DNA of 64,000 nucleotides from an uncultured Eubacteriales bacterium (GTDB lineage: Bacteria > Bacillota > Clostridia > Oscillospirales > Oscillospiraceae). A model generated the notes under the pieces. It searched no databases. It was not told the origin of the DNA and saw nothing but the letters and a program-made list of their open reading frames with translations. Shown here piece after piece: positions 43,104 through 51,617 of the stretch (the first letter of the stretch is position 1; each line of letters begins with the position of its first letter). The position numbers and the translations under genes were made by a program. Location of the stretch: NCBI GenBank assembly GCA_900545515.1, contig UQZA01000001.1, forward strand, positions 205,333 to 269,332, in the 5' to 3' direction.

Positions 43104-44153
43104 TTAAGTTACTGGTGAAATGGTAATGGTCTCAGCCCAATCCAGGAACTGGCTCCGATAGATAAACTGGTCCTCTGCCTTGCATATGAGCTCAGTCACC
43201 CAGAAGGTGTCCTCCGATTTCACAATTGCCTCACAGTAGAAGAACATGATATCGTCCGACTCATTCAGATAGGTGAGGCAGACTGCGCCGTTGTCCAGCT
43301 CATGCAGCTCCACCTCCTGAATCCCCGGAGCCAGCTCCTGTAGCTTCAGGGCCAGATCCTTTGCCGAAAGCTCCGAGACTCCCCAGGCCTCACACAGCGG
43401 TTCCGCCTCCTGTTGCCGGACACATACGTAAGCATCCTCAGCCTCCGCCGCAAGGGCAGCGTCTTCCTGTGTTGTCTTCCGGAACCCAGCCGGCAGGGAA
43501 ATGGAATAGGGATCCTGGGTGAAGGTGGTGAGACGGTTCTGCCTCTCTTCCTGGGCCGAAGTGGCGCCTACAGAAATGGCAATGGCTAAAATCGCCATAC
43601 CAATTCCCAGCAGCCACGTAGCCCCTGTGCTCCGTTTGCCTCTGACCTGCCGCACCGGCTTTCCGGTCACCTCCTCCAGATAGGCCCGGAACTCCTCTGG
43701 CGTACCTGTTTGCAACGCCTGCTTGGGGATGAGGTGGGCTGTATTTTGGCTGATGTACAGGGCAAACAGACGGGGAGTTTCCAGAATCTGGACAAAGCTG
43801 TCATACCGCACACAAGAGTTTTCCGGCTTGCTGGTAACATAAACCTCATTCGGGCCAAATGCATAGGTGACGGGCATCCCCTGAAGCTGCGTGCATAGGG
43901 TCCGGTACACATTCCTTCCGTTGCCCCAGCCCAGCAGCAGCCAAATGTAAAACGACATCAGGCCCACCGCCCAAAGGCTCTGACATGCAGATCCCCCGTC
44001 AAATACCATGCACAACGGGTACAGCACCAATAGCACCACCAAGCTGCACCCCAAAAGTACCCAGGTGGCCGCATTCTTTCTGGCTGTGATTGCTCCGAAC
44101 TCATGGCAGATTTTACGATCCGGTATCAATGTCACTTCAAATCGTGGTTCCAT
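43104..44153 (-). CDS. YcxB-like membrane protein
   Basis: A 349-residue protein with two closely spaced N-terminal helices (about 27-70), a YcxB-type cytoplasmic beta domain (GPNEVYVTSKPENSCVRYDSFVQILETPRLFALYISQNTAHLIPK style, about 95-165), another helix near 190-208 and a C-terminal extracytoplasmic domain (about 210-349) of unknown type containing a DPYSISLPAGF start like a PsbP/lipoprotein-type fold. ATG 44153 has GGAG at 7 bases; the frame continues upstream but without a start signal. Monocistronic, with its own promoter and terminator. Function unknown. Confidence 0.72.
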   Translation of the reverse strand: MEPRFEVTLIPDRKICHEFGAITARKNAATWVLLGCSLVVLLVLYPLCMVFDGGSACQSLWAVGLMSFYIWLLLGWGNGRNVYRTLCTQLQGMPVTYAFGPNEVYVTSKPENSCVRYDSFVQILETPRLFALYISQNTAHLIPKQALQTGTPEEFRAYLEEVTGKPVRQVRGKRSTGATWLLGIGMAILAIAISVGATSAQEERQNRLTTFTQDPYSISLPAGFRKTTQEDAALAAEAEDAYVCVRQQEAEPLCEAWGVSELSAKDLALKLQELAPGIQEVELHELDNGAVCLTYLNESDDIMFFYCEAIVKSEDTFWVTELICKAEDQFIYRSQFLDWAETITISPVT

Positions 44154-44192
44154 ACCTGCTCCTCCCTCAGCCTTTTGTAGCTTTTCAAGGAA

Positions 44193-44221
44193 AGTATAGC
44201 ACAGTGAAGTGGCAATTGCAA
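44193..44221 (-). promoter_or_regulatory. Promoter of the YcxB-like gene
   Basis: TTGCAA (44216-44221), 17 bases, TATACT (44193-44198) on the minus strand. The stretch 44222-44464 upstream shows no gene. Confidence 0.65.
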
Positions 44222-44464
44222 GTAACATTTCTACACTTCCAAGGTAGCGACTCCCTCGGCTCTCTCCCGGGGCATATGCATACAGCGCAGGCAAATCCGG
44301 ACCAGCCTGTGGAGGAGGTCCAAATTCGCCTAAGCGTGGGGGAGCACGGAGCATCCTGACGCAAGTGCGCCTTGCAGAAAAATCTCCTGTTTTCTCCCAA
44401 TTCCCGGCGAATTCCAGGGCTGTTCCTGACACGGCACACCGGTCTACCTCTGCACATTGTACAC

Positions 44465-44505
44465 ATATAGAAAGAGGCCGCCCCTACAGCAAAGGGCAGC
44501 CTCTG
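44465..44505 (-). terminator. Terminator of the rpsF-ssb-rpsR operon
   Basis: AGAGGC-GCCC / GGGC-GCCTCT stem, 15 bases after the rpsR stop, with TTTCTAT after it on the minus strand. Confidence 0.8.
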
Positions 44506-44519
44506 GAACACGCATAAGA

Positions 44520-44753
44520 TTAGTCCGCCACGTAGGGCAGCAGAGCGATCTGACGGGCGCGCTTGATGGCGACGGTCAGCTGGCGCTGATGGGCAGCGCA
44601 GGTACCGGTGGTCCGGCGGGGCAGAATCTTGCCGCGCTCAGACAGGTAACGGCGAAGCTTTGCGGTGTCTTCGTAATCAATGTGAGTCATCTTGTCCACG
44701 CAAAATTGGCAAACCTTTTTGCGCTTGCGGGGACGGACGCGATCGTTAGCCAT
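44520..44753 (-). CDS. rpsR: 30S ribosomal protein S18
   Basis: A 77-residue protein with the basic N-terminus RPRKRKKVCQFC, the IDYEDTAKLRRYLSERGKILPRRTTGTCAAHQ core and the QLTVAIKRARQIALLPY end that define S18. S18 binds S6 on the platform of the small subunit. The N-terminal cysteine pair is present, the zinc-type (C+) form. Third gene of the classic rpsF-ssb-rpsR operon, 46 bases after ssb. Confidence 0.98.
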   Translation of the reverse strand: MANDRVRPRKRKKVCQFCVDKMTHIDYEDTAKLRRYLSERGKILPRRTTGTCAAHQRQLTVAIKRARQIALLPYVAD

Positions 44754-44799
44754 GGTAATCCTCCTTCGTCAAAACTCTTTTGGAAAATGGGGCTGGATT

Positions 44800-45312
44800 T
44801 TAGAACGGGAGCTGGGCATCGTCATCCTCCAGCATGGCAAAGTCCGACGCAGGCGCGCTGGCCGGAGCGGCATAGCTGGGGGCGGCGGGGGCAGAATAGC
44901 CGCCGGAACCGTAGCTGTTTCCGGAACCATAGCTGCTGCCGGCATTGTAGCTGTTGCCGGCGTTGTAGCCGCCGCTGGACTCCGTGTCCCGCTTGCTGTC
45001 GCCAAAGTAGACATTGTCGGCCACCACCTCAGCGCTGCGGCGTTTATTGCCGTCCTTGTCCTCCCAGGGGCGGATCTGCAGGCGGCCGGAAACCACAGCC
45101 ATGCGGCCCTTGGAGAAGTACTTGGAGACAAACTCCGCTGTACTGCGCCAAGCCACGATGTCAATAAAATCCGTTTCCCGTTGGCCTCCGTCCTTGGGCG
45201 CATAGTCCCGATCCACGGCCAGGGTAAAGCTGGCTACAGCAATCCCCGTGCCGGTGCGGCGGAGCTCCGGATCCCGTGTAAGACGGCCCATGAGAACAAT
45301 GTGGTTCAGCAT
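44800..45312 (-). CDS. ssb: Single-stranded DNA-binding protein
   Basis: A 170-residue protein: OB fold at about 1-107 (MLNHIVLMGRLTRDPELR start, VAWRSTAEFVSKYFSKG), a Gly/Ser/Tyr/Asn-rich flexible linker with repeated NAGNSY/GSGNSY units, and the acidic tip DDDAQLPF that contacts partner proteins. It coats single-stranded DNA in replication and repair. It lies between rpsF and rpsR in the conserved order. Confidence 0.97.
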   Translation of the reverse strand: MLNHIVLMGRLTRDPELRRTGTGIAVASFTLAVDRDYAPKDGGQRETDFIDIVAWRSTAEFVSKYFSKGRMAVVSGRLQIRPWEDKDGNKRRSAEVVADNVYFGDSKRDTESSGGYNAGNSYNAGSSYGSGNSYGSGGYSAPAAPSYAAPASAPASDFAMLEDDDAQLPF

Positions 45313-45323
45313 GGCGTTCCTCC

Positions 45324-45620
45324 TTACACTTCTTCGTCGGTGATGATGTGACGGATCACGCCTTCTGTGATGTTGAGCACCCGGTCCAGCTCAGCGGGGA
45401 GCTGAGGCTTGCACTCACAAATCATCCGGACATAATAGCCCTCGGGCAGATCGTTGATGGGGTAGGCCAGACGACGCTTGCCCAGCTCATCCAAGCTGAC
45501 GAGAGTCCCCTCCGCTTCCACCATCGCCTTGAACTTTTCCACAAGAGCGGCAATGCCTTCCTCGCCCTGGGCAGGGTCGATGATGTAGATTACCTTGTAC
45601 TTCGCGGAAATCTTAGCCAT
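45324..45620 (-). CDS. rpsF: 30S ribosomal protein S6
   Basis: A 98-residue protein with the YKVIYIIDPAQGEEGIAALVEKF beginning, the LGKRRLAYPINDLPEGYYV core and the INITEGVIRHIITDEE-type end of S6. First gene of the operon, ATG after AAAGGAGGTGC, with a hairpin leader that may bind the S6:S18 complex. Confidence 0.97.
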   Translation of the reverse strand: MAKISAKYKVIYIIDPAQGEEGIAALVEKFKAMVEAEGTLVSLDELGKRRLAYPINDLPEGYYVRMICECKPQLPAELDRVLNITEGVIRHIITDEEV

Positions 45621-45647
45621 GTTTTTGCACCTCCTTTTGGACTTCTG

Positions 45648-45667
45648 GCCGCCGTGGCTGCGGCGGC
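45648..45667 (-). promoter_or_regulatory. Hairpin in the rpsF leader (possible S6:S18 autoregulatory site)
   Basis: GCCGCCG-N6-CGGCGGC, a perfect 7-bp stem about 20 bases upstream of the S6 ribosome site. rpsF leaders in many bacteria carry an S6:S18 binding stem-loop with CCG elements; identity here is inferred from position. Confidence 0.45.
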
Positions 45668-45698
45668 AAGGATGTCTGTGGATTCACAGAACTTTCTG

Positions 45699-45727
45699 AT
45701 TATACTGGATTTTTTTGAGACTGTCAA
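45699..45727 (-). promoter_or_regulatory. Promoter of the rpsF operon
   Basis: Full consensus TTGACA (45722-45727), 17 bases, TATAAT (45699-45704) on the minus strand. Confidence 0.9.
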
Positions 45728-45812
45728 GGAAAAAGATTTAAAAAATCAGAAAATTGGGCCCTTATGGCTTACAGACCGCATACGATGACGGCACACGCAA
45801 GCAGCGGAACGG

Positions 45813-46265
45813 TTACCCATTACACTCCGGCAGCCGGACCTCTGGCATCAGCTCCCGGCTGATGATCCGAAGCGTCTGCTCCAGCTTGGTGCATTCCTCC
45901 CGGGAAAACCGTTCGCTGATTCGTCCCATGACCTTTTCCACATAGGACGAGCTCACATTGTAGTAGTCCATGTACCTCTGGGTAACCTCCAGATGATACT
46001 CCCGGCGGTCCTTCTGAGACTGAATCTTGCGCAGATAGCCTTTCCGGATGAGATTGCCCACCTTGTATGCAGCATTTGGCGTAGAAATTCCCATAAAGAC
46101 GGCAAATTCGTTGATCGTAGGACGCTGCAGCGCTTGGATGGCTTCCATGCAGAAGGTCTCCACCGTGGTCAGGCTAGCCTCCCGGCCCTGAAAGCGCTGG
46201 AAGATCTCCTGGTAAAAATGGAGCTTGAATTTGTTATACACATCGAAAAAAGCATTCTTCAGCAT
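45813..46265 (-). CDS. fabT: MarR-family regulator, probably of fatty acid synthesis (FabT-like)
   Basis: A 150-residue winged-helix protein: an N-terminal dimer helix, a helix-turn-helix at about 52-75 (TINEFAVFMGISTPNAAYKVGNLIRKG) and a wing (QSQKDRREYHLEV), the MarR layout. It is the last gene of the fatty acid operon, 71 bases after fabZ; in related Firmicutes a MarR protein, FabT, controls such an operon. I infer that it binds the 22-bp palindrome at the acpP promoter. The gene name rests on context and should be read as FabT-like. Confidence 0.72.
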   Translation of the reverse strand: MLKNAFFDVYNKFKLHFYQEIFQRFQGREASLTTVETFCMEAIQALQRPTINEFAVFMGISTPNAAYKVGNLIRKGYLRKIQSQKDRREYHLEVTQRYMDYYNVSSSYVEKVMGRISERFSREECTKLEQTLRIISRELMPEVRLPECNG

Positions 46266-46336
46266 GTCCCGCCACGCACCTTCCCGTTATATGTATATAT
46301 TTATATCATAGCCAATTTTCGGGAATACAACCAGCT

Positions 46337-46768
46337 TTAGCTCTTTTCCACGGCAAAAATCAGCTCTGCTGTGGCCGCAACCTCTCCATCCACGACAGCC
46401 TTGGCCTTGCCAAAGCCAATTCCGCTTCGGAAGGCCGTCAGTGTGCACTCCATCTCCAGCACATCCCCCGGGGTCACCTTCCGCCGGAACCTGGCGTCCT
46501 TCACGCCGCCGAAGAGGACGATACGCCCTTGATTTTCCGGCTGTGCCAGGAAGGCCACACAGCCCACCTGGGCCATGGCCTCCAAAATCAGCGCTCCGGG
46601 CATCACGTGCTCCTGGGGAAAATGGCCGCAGAAAAATTGCTCATTGACGCTGACGCACTTGATGCCCCTGGCCCACTGCCCCGGCTCACCTGCGGTGATC
46701 CGGTCTACCAGGGCGAAGGGATAGCGGTGGGGCAGCAGCTCCGCAATTTGGTTGGAATTTAGCTCCAT
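46337..46768 (-). CDS. fabZ: 3-hydroxyacyl-ACP dehydratase
   Basis: A 143-residue hot-dog enzyme that dehydrates 3-hydroxyacyl-ACP. The catalytic His lies in LLPHRYPFALVDR and the catalytic Glu in GALILEAMAQVG. ATG 46768 overlaps the fabF stop (TGATG) and has GGAGG at 7 bases; an ATG one codon earlier is the alternative. Confidence 0.95.
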   Translation of the reverse strand: MELNSNQIAELLPHRYPFALVDRITAGEPGQWARGIKCVSVNEQFFCGHFPQEHVMPGALILEAMAQVGCVAFLAQPENQGRIVLFGGVKDARFRRKVTPGDVLEMECTLTAFRSGIGFGKAKAVVDGEVAATAELIFAVEKS

Positions 46769-48012
46769 CATGCATCCTCCCATTTCTTCAGCAAAATGCT
46801 GCCGTTATGGCCGCCAAAGCCCAGAGAATTGGACATGGCATACCGAATATTTACCTGCCGTCCCTGACCTGGCACCACGTCCAGATCGCATTCCGGGTCC
46901 GGCACCTCATAGCCGATGGTGGCAGGCAGGAACCCGTCCTTCAGGGCCATGGCGGTAAAAATCGCCTCTACGGCTCCCGCCGCGCCCAGCATATGGCCGG
47001 TCATGGACTTGGTGGAGCTGACTGCCAAGTGCCTGGCATGATCTCCGAATACCGCCTTGATGGCCGCTGTCTCTCCGGCATCGTTGAGGCGGGTGGAGGT
47101 ACCGTGGGCATTGATATAGTCCACCTGCTCCGGCAAGACTCCGCCGTCTGCCAGAGCCTGAGCCATAGCCTTGGCGCCGCCGCTGCCATCGGGAAGCGGC
47201 GCCGTCATGTGATAGGCGTCGCAGGTGACGCCATAGCCCAAAATCTCAGCGTAAATGGGCGCGCCCCGCTTCCGGGCGTGGTCCAGCTCCTCCAGGAGGA
47301 GGACGCCTGAGCCCTCACCCAGGACAAACCCGTTTCGCTCCAGGTCAAAAGGAATGGAAGCCCGCTTCGGATCGGTACTCTGGCTCAGAGCCTTCATGCT
47401 GGTGAAGCCGCCAATGGCCAGGGGGGTCACGCAAGACTCCGCGCCACCACAGAGCATCACCTCTCCATAGCCGTCCCGAATATACCGGAAGGCATCGCCC
47501 ACAGCGTTGGTGCCACCGGCGCAGGCTGTCACCGGGCAGGTGCACATGCCCCGGAAACCGGTGTCAATGGCCACCTGCCCGGCGGCCATGTTGGCAATGG
47601 TGGTGGGAATGTAAAAGGGAGAGATTCGATCCCAGCCCTTTTCTTTCCCCCGCTCATGCTCTGCCTCGGTAATGGCAATGCCACCAATGCCGCTGGAAAT
47701 GATGACGCCGCAGCGGTCCAGGTCCACCTGCGCCCGGTCCAGACCACTGCTTTCCATGGCCTGCCGGGAAGCCACCATAGCAAACTGGGTGAACCGCCCC
47801 ATCCGCTTTGCAGCCTGACGGTCCAACACCGTCTCCGGCTGGAAGTCCTTGACCTCTGCAGCCAGCTGGACCTTCAGCCCCGTTGGATCATACTGGGTGA
47901 TGGGCCCAATGCCGCACACCCCCTGGCGCACTGCTTCCCAGCTCTCCTGGGCTGTGAGGCCCAGTGGGGTCACAGCGCCTATCCCGGTAATCACAACTCG
48001 TCTCTTGCTCAT
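46768..48012 (-). CDS. fabF: 3-oxoacyl-ACP synthase II
   Basis: A 414-residue condensing enzyme that elongates acyl-ACP with malonyl-ACP. Catalytic Cys164 in VTACAGGT, with the two histidines in NAHGTSTRLND and KSMTGHMLGAAG. Start ATG 48012 follows GGAGGAGAG; the frame continues upstream only through the fabG gene. It lies 11 bases after fabG. Confidence 0.96.
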   Translation of the reverse strand: MSKRRVVITGIGAVTPLGLTAQESWEAVRQGVCGIGPITQYDPTGLKVQLAAEVKDFQPETVLDRQAAKRMGRFTQFAMVASRQAMESSGLDRAQVDLDRCGVIISSGIGGIAITEAEHERGKEKGWDRISPFYIPTTIANMAAGQVAIDTGFRGMCTCPVTACAGGTNAVGDAFRYIRDGYGEVMLCGGAESCVTPLAIGGFTSMKALSQSTDPKRASIPFDLERNGFVLGEGSGVLLLEELDHARKRGAPIYAEILGYGVTCDAYHMTAPLPDGSGGAKAMAQALADGGVLPEQVDYINAHGTSTRLNDAGETAAIKAVFGDHARHLAVSSTKSMTGHMLGAAGAVEAIFTAMALKDGFLPATIGYEVPDPECDLDVVPGQGRQVNIRYAMSNSLGFGGHNGSILLKKWEDA

Positions 48013-48023
48013 ACGCTCTCCTC

Positions 48024-48767
48024 CTACATGGCCATGCCGCCATCTACCGCCAGGACCTGGCCGGTGATGTAGGCCGCCTCCGGGCTTGCCAGGAAGGCCA
48101 CCGCCTGCGCCACATCCTCCGGCGTTCCGGGACGCCCTGCAGGGATAGACGAAAGCAAAGCCTGCCGGGCTGCATCTGGCAGGACTGCAGTCATATCCGT
48201 GTTGATAAAGCCGGGGGCCACAGCGTTGACCGTAATGCCGCGGCCTGCCAACTCCTGAGCCAGGGACTTGGTCATACCAATGACTCCCGCCTTGCTGGCA
48301 GCGTAATTCACCTGACCGGCGTTCCCCCGCAGGCCCACCACGGAGCTCAGGTTCACAATCCGGCCATACCGCTGCTTCATCATAGGCCGGGTCACCGCCT
48401 TCATGCACAAAAAGGTGCCCTTCAGGTTGGTGTCCACCACCGCGTCAAAGTCCGCCTGGCTCATCCGCATGGTCAGGCCGTCCCGGGTGATCCCAGCGCT
48501 GTTCACCAAGATGTCCACGCGGCCAAAGGTCTCCAGGGTCTGGGCCACCAGGGTCTGGATCGCCGCCTCATCGGCAACGCTGGCCTGAATCGCCAGCGCC
48601 CGGACTCCCAAGGCCTCGCAAGCCGCCACAGTGCTCTGGGCCGCCTCTGTATTTCCGGCGTAGCACAGAACCACATGGGCCCCCCGCCGGGCCAGCTCCA
48701 GGCACACTGCCCGGCCAATCCCCCGGCTGCCACCGGTGACAATTGCCACTTGATTCTCCAGTTTCAC
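48024..48767 (-). CDS. fabG: 3-oxoacyl-ACP reductase
   Basis: A 247-residue short-chain dehydrogenase that reduces 3-oxoacyl-ACP with NADPH. Glycine motif TGGSRGIGR near residue 10 and the Y-A-A-S-K active-site motif. GTG at 48767 is the start (AAGGAG at 8 bases); it overlaps the fabD stop as GTGA and gives the family's usual length. Confidence 0.96.
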   Translation of the reverse strand: MKLENQVAIVTGGSRGIGRAVCLELARRGAHVVLCYAGNTEAAQSTVAACEALGVRALAIQASVADEAAIQTLVAQTLETFGRVDILVNSAGITRDGLTMRMSQADFDAVVDTNLKGTFLCMKAVTRPMMKQRYGRIVNLSSVVGLRGNAGQVNYAASKAGVIGMTKSLAQELAGRGITVNAVAPGFINTDMTAVLPDAARQALLSSIPAGRPGTPEDVAQAVAFLASPEAAYITGQVLAVDGGMAM

Positions 48768-49711
48768 AGATGTTTCTCCTTTTCTGTCTGGGCCAGCCAT
48801 TGAGGAAGGCCCGTCACATCCGCCACCGTCTCCACCGGATACACCGGCATTTGAGGCAGCGTCCTGTTTACAAACCCGGTGAGGGCATTGCCGGGGCCAA
48901 TTTCCACCAGAGCCTCTGCCCCCAGCTCCTCCATGCGCCGGATGGTATCTTCCATGTAGACGCTACTTTGCACCTGTCGCACCAAAAGGGCCGGAATGCT
49001 GTCCTCCGGCCCCTTCTCCCGGCCCAGGCAGTTAAAGAGCACGGGAATTTTCGGTTCCCGGAAGGATGTCTTCCGGAACCGTTCCTCCAGCGCTGTACCG
49101 GCAGGAGCCATCAGGGGCGTGTGAAAGGGGCCGGAGACTCGCAGGGGCACGCACCGGCGGGCTCCCCGGGCCTTTGCCAGGGCGGCAGCCTGCTGCACCG
49201 CAGCCTTGTCTCCCCCCAGAACCAGCTGGCCGGGACAGTTGTAGTTGGCAATGACCACTGTACCCAGGGACTGGGATTCCCGGACGGCTTCCAAAAGCTG
49301 CTCCCGGGGAAAGCCCAGAACCGCCACCATGGCGCTGTCATGGCCGGCCGCGGCTTCCTCCATGGCCTTCCCCCGGAAGGCGGCCAGAGAAATGGCCGTC
49401 TGTGTCTCCAATCCTCCGGCTGCCGCCAGGGCGGAATACTCCCCCAAAGACAGACCGGCCACCAAATCCGGCACAATGCCCATCTCCTTCAGCACCGCCG
49501 TCAGCCCGGCGGCAAAGGCCACCATACAGGGCTGGGTGTACCGGGTCTGATTCAGCTGCTTCTCAGGGCCCTGAAAGCATAGCGCCTTCAGATCAAAGTC
49601 CGTCTCCGCCCGGTCCAGGACCTCCCGGAAGGCAGGATACGTTTCATACAGATCCTGACCCATTCCCGGGTGCTGGCTGCCCTGGCCGGCGTACAAAAAA
49701 CCCAGCTTCAT
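48764..49711 (-). CDS. fabD: Malonyl-CoA:ACP transacylase
   Basis: A 315-residue transacylase that loads malonyl groups onto ACP. Active-site Ser88 in GLSLGEYSAL, the early AGQGSQ loop, and the His of GPFHTPLM. ATG 49711 overlaps the fabK stop by four bases; an upstream in-frame ATG lacks a site. Confidence 0.96.
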   Translation of the reverse strand: MKLGFLYAGQGSQHPGMGQDLYETYPAFREVLDRAETDFDLKALCFQGPEKQLNQTRYTQPCMVAFAAGLTAVLKEMGIVPDLVAGLSLGEYSALAAAGGLETQTAISLAAFRGKAMEEAAAGHDSAMVAVLGFPREQLLEAVRESQSLGTVVIANYNCPGQLVLGGDKAAVQQAAALAKARGARRCVPLRVSGPFHTPLMAPAGTALEERFRKTSFREPKIPVLFNCLGREKGPEDSIPALLVRQVQSSVYMEDTIRRMEELGAEALVEIGPGNALTGFVNRTLPQMPVYPVETVADVTGLPQWLAQTEKEKHL

Positions 49712-50658
49712 GCCTGCTCCTCCCATGCATCCCGGGTCGCACCCAGCACCGCCAGTCCCTGGGTGTAGAGCTCCTGGAAAATCTCCCGCAGGGGGCGGAT
49801 CTCGTGAAGCATACCGGCCACCTGGCCGGTCATGACGCTGCCCGTCACCACATCTCCGTCAAACACGGCGCGGCGCAGACCGCCCAGGGTGCAGCGCTCC
49901 AGCTCCTCCAGGGTGGCGCCCCGGCTCTCCAGAGCCAGGTACTCCCGGGCCATTTTGTTCTTCAGCACCCGCACCGGACCGCCGATGGAGCGGCCGGTCA
50001 CCGTGGTGTCACTGTCCTTGGCCTTCAGCAGGGCCATCTTATAATTTTCATGAATGGGACACTCCTGACTCACCAGAAGGCAGGTGCCCACCTGAACGCC
50101 GCAGGCTCCCAGAGCCAGGGCCGCCGCCATTTGGCGGCCATCGGCAATGCCACCGGCTGCAATGACCGGGACATTCACTGCATCCACCACCTGGGGAACC
50201 AAGGCCATGGTAGTCATTTCTCCCACGTGGCCGCCGGACTCCGTCCCCTCGGCGATGATGGCGTCGGCTCCGGCCTGGACCAGGCGGCGGGCCAAAATAG
50301 AAGCCGCCACCACAGGGAAGACCTTCACCCCGGCCTCCTTCCATGCGGGAATGTAGTGGGCCGGATTCCCAGCGCCGGTGGTCACCACCGGCACCCGCTC
50401 CTGGGCAATGACCTGTGCCATTTCCGGAGCGGAGGGATTCATGAGCATCAGGTTGACGCCAAAAGGCCGGTCGGTCTTGGAGCGGCAGATTTCAATCTGC
50501 TTGCGCAGCTCCTCTCCGGACCGGAGAGAGCCGGAGGCAATGACGCCCAAGGCGCCGGCATTGGAGCAAGCGGCAGCAAATTCGCCGGTGGCAATGTTGG
50601 CCATGCCGCCCTGAATGATGGGAAATTCTGTCCCCAAAAGCTGATTCAGTCGATTCAT
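49708..50658 (-). CDS. fabK: Enoyl-ACP reductase, FMN type (FabK)
   Basis: A 316-residue TIM-barrel flavoprotein of the 2-nitropropane-dioxygenase-like family that carries out the final reduction of the elongation cycle. QGGMANI near residue 16, the EGTESGGHVGE and VIAAGGIADG FMN-binding segments are present. No FabI is in the operon, so FabK is the likely sole enoyl reductase here; such organisms are usually insensitive to triclosan-type FabI inhibitors. Four-base ATGA overlap with fabH. Confidence 0.93.
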   Translation of the reverse strand: MNRLNQLLGTEFPIIQGGMANIATGEFAAACSNAGALGVIASGSLRSGEELRKQIEICRSKTDRPFGVNLMLMNPSAPEMAQVIAQERVPVVTTGAGNPAHYIPAWKEAGVKVFPVVAASILARRLVQAGADAIIAEGTESGGHVGEMTTMALVPQVVDAVNVPVIAAGGIADGRQMAAALALGACGVQVGTCLLVSQECPIHENYKMALLKAKDSDTTVTGRSIGGPVRVLKNKMAREYLALESRGATLEELERCTLGGLRRAVFDGDVVTGSVMTGQVAGMLHEIRPLREIFQELYTQGLAVLGATRDAWEEQA

Positions 50659-51617
50659 ACGGGTCTCCTTTTCTCAAACTCCAGCATGACGCCGCCCCAG
50701 GTGAGGCCGCCTCCAAATCCCACAGCCACAACCCGGCTGCCCGGGCCAATCCGGCCCAGATCCTGCAGCTCACTCAAGGCCAGGGGAATGCTGGCAGCGG
50801 AGGTATTTCCATAATGTTCAATGTTTTTATAGTATTTCTCCGGCGGAATACCAAGCTTTCTGGCGGCCAGGTCTGTGATACGGGCGTTGGCCTGGTGGAA
50901 CACAAAGCAGTCCACATCCGCAACGGTGCAGCCACGCTGCTGCAAAACCTGCTCCACGCACCTGGGTACCGTTTCCACTGCAAAGCGGAACACTCCCCGG
51001 CCATCCATGGCAATGAGGGAGGGCTCCTCCAGGCGGGCACCCGGGATACAAAGCAGCTGATCGTTCCCCGCACAACCCAGCTGGGCGCCAATGGAGGGCC
51101 ACCCCGCCCGGCACTCCACCACTGCCGCACCCGCTCCGTCGCCGAAGAGGACGCAGGTAGACCGGTCCGTAAAGTCCGTAAACCGGCTCAGCACCTCACA
51201 ACCCACCACCAGCCCAAAGGGACGGGCAGAGGCATTCAAAAGGCACTCCATGGTGTGCAGGGCAAAGAGAAAACCGGTGCAAGCGGCGCTCAGGTCAAAG
51301 CAGGGAATGTCTTCCGGCAGCCCCAAGTCCCGCTGCAACAGGCAAGCTGTGGAAGGGACCAGCGTCTGCGCCGTCACTGTGGCCACAATGCAGGCTCCCA
51401 CCTCCTCCGGCCGGACTCCGGCTCGCTCCAGGGCCCGTTGGGCCGCCTCACGGCACAGCTGGGTGTGGGTCTCGCCCTGGCAGTGATGCCGGGTGCGAAT
51501 GCCGGTACGGCTGGAAATCCACTCGTCACTGGTGTCCACAATCCGGGCCATGTCGTCGTTGGTCACTACCCGGGCCGGCACACTGCGTCCCATGCCCAAG
51601 ATCTTGATTCCGTTCAT
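50655..51617 (-). CDS. fabH: 3-oxoacyl-ACP synthase III
   Basis: A 320-residue initiating condensing enzyme joining acyl-CoA to malonyl-ACP. Catalytic Cys113 (SAACTGFLFAL), His in VFHQANARI and Asn in YGNTSAASIP. Start ATG 51617 overlaps the accA stop as ATGA. Confidence 0.96.
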   Translation of the reverse strand: MNGIKILGMGRSVPARVVTNDDMARIVDTSDEWISSRTGIRTRHHCQGETHTQLCREAAQRALERAGVRPEEVGACIVATVTAQTLVPSTACLLQRDLGLPEDIPCFDLSAACTGFLFALHTMECLLNASARPFGLVVGCEVLSRFTDFTDRSTCVLFGDGAGAAVVECRAGWPSIGAQLGCAGNDQLLCIPGARLEEPSLIAMDGRGVFRFAVETVPRCVEQVLQQRGCTVADVDCFVFHQANARITDLAARKLGIPPEKYYKNIEHYGNTSAASIPLALSELQDLGRIGPGSRVVAVGFGGGLTWGGVMLEFEKRRPV

